A stretch of 51,867 bases of DNA from Rhodobacteraceae bacterium UBA2776 (GTDB lineage Bacteria; Pseudomonadota; Alphaproteobacteria; Rhodobacterales; Rhodobacteraceae). The stretch spans positions 45,212 to 97,078 of the forward strand of contig DEIK01000120.1 of the NCBI GenBank assembly GCA_002352425.1. Direction: 5' to 3'. This document shows positions 49,875 through 51,867 of the stretch, piece by piece. The notes beneath the pieces were generated by a model. It saw only the letters and a program-made list of their open reading frames with translations. It did no database searches and was not told where the DNA came from. A program made the translations under genes and the position numbers. Each line of letters starts with the position of its first letter. The first letter of the stretch is position 1.

Positions 49875-51071
49875 ATGCGCTTAGCGCTTACACTCGCCAC
49901 CACCCTTCTCGCAACGCCGCTCTTTGCCCAGTCCAGTGCCGATCTTGGCACCGACAGCTTGGCGCAGGCCACTGCACAATTTAGCGCCCTGCCCGACAAA
50001 TCCCCCTCGGATCACTTCGCGCTTGGTGCGCTGCACTTTTTACGCGGGATCGAAAAAACCTTGCAAGTTCGCTGGGAATACAACGCTGCCCTGGATGATT
50101 TGGACATCCCTGTGATGCGCCTGCCCGTACCGCCAAACCCAGAGGCAAAACCTTTTAAGGCCGACCTTATTGCAGGTCTCTTCACCGAATTGCTCGCCGA
50201 TATGGATGCCAGCCGCGCCGCCTTGGCGCAGGTCCCAGACGGGGCGAATGTCGCACTCAACGTCAACCTTGCTGATCTGTGGTTCGACATCAATATGAAC
50301 AACAAACGCGACCTTGGCGAAGGTATTGTCGAGGTCGGCACTATCACCTTGATGGGGGGCGCCGACCTTGGCGATGCCGAGGGTCTGCCACCGATGGACA
50401 TCCGTTTTGACACCCCCGACGTGGCATGGCTGACGGCCTATACCCACCTGCTGTCTGCGGCGGGTGAACTGGTGGTTGCGTTTGACCCGACCGAGGCGAT
50501 TTCCTCGGTGATGAATGCCGTGCAAAAAATGGAAGATTTGCGCGGCGGCCCCTTGGTGCGCTCAGGCTTTGTCAGTCCAAACGAGACCCAATGGATTGAT
50601 CAATTTGCAATGGCATACGGTTCCCTGAACCAACAACCGGATGCGACCCGCACCCGTGCGGCGCACGCACATCTGCTAAGCATGATTGCGGAAAACAAGA
50701 CGTTCTGGACGGGGATCGAGGCCGAAACTGACAACGTCAATGAATGGATCCCCAACCCCAGCCAAACCGCAGCCCTTGGGTTCGAATTACACCCCGCGAC
50801 AGGTATGGCGTGGCAGGTCGTTCTGGATGATGTTGAAGCCATGTTGAACGGCGAATTGCTTATCCCCTATTGGCGCATGGGCGGGGCCGGTGGTGTGAAC
50901 CTGCAAAAACTGTTCACAGACCCACCGGTTTTTGACATCGTCACTTGGATACAGGGCCATGGTTTATTGCCCTATCTGGAGCGTGGCCCCATCATCACGG
51001 CCGACAGCATCAACCAATTCGAAGATATGACCGGCAGCGATATGATGTTGTTCTCACTCCTTTTCAACTGA
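49875..51071 (+). CDS. Exported protein of unknown function
   Basis: A 398-residue protein with a signal peptide (MRLALTLATTLLATPLFA, cleavage before QSSADLG). The mature part is acidic and helix-rich with tetratricopeptide-like spacing. Notable segments are SDHFALGALHFLRGIEKTLQ, NVNLADLWFDINMNNKRDLG, DTPDVAWLTAYTHLLSAAGE and LLIPYWRMGGAGGVNLQKL. I do not recognise a family with a known role. The ATG has AGGAG upstream. It lies between mdh and sucC in the TCA region of the genome, yet is periplasmic. Confidence 0.8.
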   Translation: MRLALTLATTLLATPLFAQSSADLGTDSLAQATAQFSALPDKSPSDHFALGALHFLRGIEKTLQVRWEYNAALDDLDIPVMRLPVPPNPEAKPFKADLIAGLFTELLADMDASRAALAQVPDGANVALNVNLADLWFDINMNNKRDLGEGIVEVGTITLMGGADLGDAEGLPPMDIRFDTPDVAWLTAYTHLLSAAGELVVAFDPTEAISSVMNAVQKMEDLRGGPLVRSGFVSPNETQWIDQFAMAYGSLNQQPDATRTRAAHAHLLSMIAENKTFWTGIEAETDNVNEWIPNPSQTAALGFELHPATGMAWQVVLDDVEAMLNGELLIPYWRMGGAGGVNLQKLFTDPPVFDIVTWIQGHGLLPYLERGPIITADSINQFEDMTGSDMMLFSLLFN

Positions 51072-51105
51072 TCCAAGGAAGCAAAAACGAATCATCTCTT
51101 GATTT

Positions 51106-51136
51106 TGTGATCACACGCCCAATAAGTGTGATCACA
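51106..51136. promoter_or_regulatory. Paired TGTGATCACA palindromes upstream of sucC
   Basis: Perfect 10-bp palindromes at 51106-51115 and 51127-51136, starts 21 bp apart, 109 bp before the sucC start. The first is preceded by TTT and the second followed by AAA, making the whole array symmetric. It repeats the arrangement upstream of sdhC. Confidence 0.75.
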
Positions 51137-51244
51137 AAGGCAAAAAATCCGGCCCATTCTGCGCAAAACTGCGAAAAACCGTTTCTTTACCCCTTTGCTT
51201 CATGCTTACTGGTTGGGAACATTAGACAATGATGGGACAGATCA

Positions 51245-51867
51245 GTGAACATTCATGAATACCAAGCCAAAGAACTTCTCCGCGCTTATGGCGCACCAGT
51301 TTCAGATGGCCGCGCCGTTCTAAAGGCCGAAGACGCCAAAACAGCCGCAGGTGCGCTGGACGGTCCGGTCTGGGTCGTTAAGGCACAAATCCATGCCGGT
51401 GGCCGCGGTAAGGGCTCTTTCAAAGAGGCCGACGCTGGCGATGCTGGCGGTGTACGTATCACCAAATCCGTGTCCGAGGCCGCCGAGGAAGCCAAGAAGA
51501 TGCTGGGCCGCACGCTGGTCACGCATCAAACCGGTCCTATCGGCAAACAAGTCAACCGCATCTACATTGAGGATGGCGCTGCGATTGCGTCGGAATTCTA
51601 TCTCGCGCTGCTGGTTGATCGCGCCACGTCCAGCGTGTCTTTCGTCTGCTCGACCGAGGGTGGCATGGACATCGAAGAAGTCGCCGCAGCAACGCCAGAA
51701 AAAATCCTGTCATTCTCGGTTGATCCAGCCACGGGGTACCAAGGTTTTCACGGCCGCCGCATCGCATTCGCGTTGGGTCTAGAGGGCAAGCAAGTCAAAC
51801 AGTGTGTTGGCTTGATGGGCATTCTTTACAAACTTTTCATTGAAAAAGACGCCGAGATGCTGGAAAT
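51245..51867 (+). CDS. sucC: Succinate-CoA ligase beta subunit, N-terminal part (cut by window edge)
   Basis: ATP-grasp subunit that makes succinate and ATP (or GTP) from succinyl-CoA. About 207 codons are visible. NIHEYQAKELLRAYGAPVSD opens the protein and VVKAQIHAGGRGKGSFK is the nucleotide-binding glycine-rich loop; QVNRIYIEDGAAIASEFYL follows. The start is a GTG at 51245 that gives the conserved M-N-I-H-E-Y beginning. sucD presumably follows outside the window. A paired TGTGATCACA motif lies upstream. Confidence 0.95.
   Translation, partial: MNIHEYQAKELLRAYGAPVSDGRAVLKAEDAKTAAGALDGPVWVVKAQIHAGGRGKGSFKEADAGDAGGVRITKSVSEAAEEAKKMLGRTLVTHQTGPIGKQVNRIYIEDGAAIASEFYLALLVDRATSSVSFVCSTEGGMDIEEVAAATPEKILSFSVDPATGYQGFHGRRIAFALGLEGKQVKQCVGLMGILYKLFIEKDAEMLE

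Noticed and set aside
1..51867. Mobile elements, prophage genes, CRISPR arrays, tRNA or rRNA genes
   Set aside because: I found no transposase, integrase, regularly spaced repeats or recognisable structural RNA sequence, although tRNA genes cannot be excluded by eye.

Overview
This window looks like a chromosomal segment of a marine alphaproteobacterium of the family Rhodobacteraceae (Roseobacter group). The gene content points there: a polyhydroxyalkanoate cycle with a PhaR-type regulator, ethylmalonyl-CoA pathway enzymes (mesaconyl-CoA hydratase and a malyl-CoA thioesterase-like lyase), a DUF1013/TrcR cell-cycle protein, COQ9, a HutF-type histidine pathway, and an assimilatory APS reductase beside a one-piece sulfite reductase, DUF2849 and DUF934. 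Base composition looks moderate for the family. I saw no insertion sequence, phage gene, CRISPR array, tRNA or rRNA.

Layout, left to right. 1-3866: histidine utilisation, with hutH (cut by the window edge) and hutI leftward, hutF and hutC rightward, around an 18-bp inverted repeat that is a likely HutC operator. 3877-5718: a TetR gene with three similar operator-like sites facing a relic zone where an isochorismatase-like hydrolase, a DUF1348 protein and an alpha/beta hydrolase have been reduced by deletions and frameshifts. 5719-6660: transaldolase. 7288-10386: a large ABC-exporter-like protein whose nucleotide-binding motifs are all degenerate and which ends in a cyclic-nucleotide-binding-like domain. 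10445-11100: relics of a DmdA/GcvT-like gene and a divergent LysR gene. 11294-14432: cysteine/sulfite assimilation operon. 14429-21639: a branched-chain-amino-acid-type ABC transporter of unknown substrate, framed by two paralogous alpha/beta hydrolases and a PAS-LuxR regulator. 21643-26947: the PHA cycle (depolymerase, synthase, phasin, PhaR, 3-hydroxybutyrate dehydrogenase). 26944-29481: an HSL-family esterase and an ankyrin-repeat protein. 29698-32583: dnaX, ybaB, recR. 32653-33085: a broken EVE-domain gene. 33143-39706: TrcR, RNase T2, quinone oxidoreductase, COQ9, rpsU, FkbM methyltransferase, deoD, DUF1989 and an NTF2-like protein. 39737-43908: succinate dehydrogenase, with two small exported proteins between sdhA and sdhB. 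44137-48662: a DUF4344 metallopeptidase-like protein, small membrane and secreted proteins, and the mcl2-nnrU-DUF1737-mch operon. 48836-51867: mdh, an exported protein of unknown function, and the start of sucC.

How it fits together. Much of the right half is central acetyl-CoA and C4 metabolism: PHA storage and release of 3-hydroxybutyrate, ethylmalonyl-CoA pathway steps, malate dehydrogenase, succinate dehydrogenase and succinyl-CoA synthetase. The same 10-bp palindrome, TGTGATCACA, occurs as a two-copy array (20 or 21 bp apart) upstream of both sdhC and sucC, which suggests one unrecognised regulator for both TCA-cycle operons. The most unusual items are that paired operator, the ABC-like protein with degenerate ATPase motifs, the transporter island with paired hydrolases, and the three zones of gene decay.
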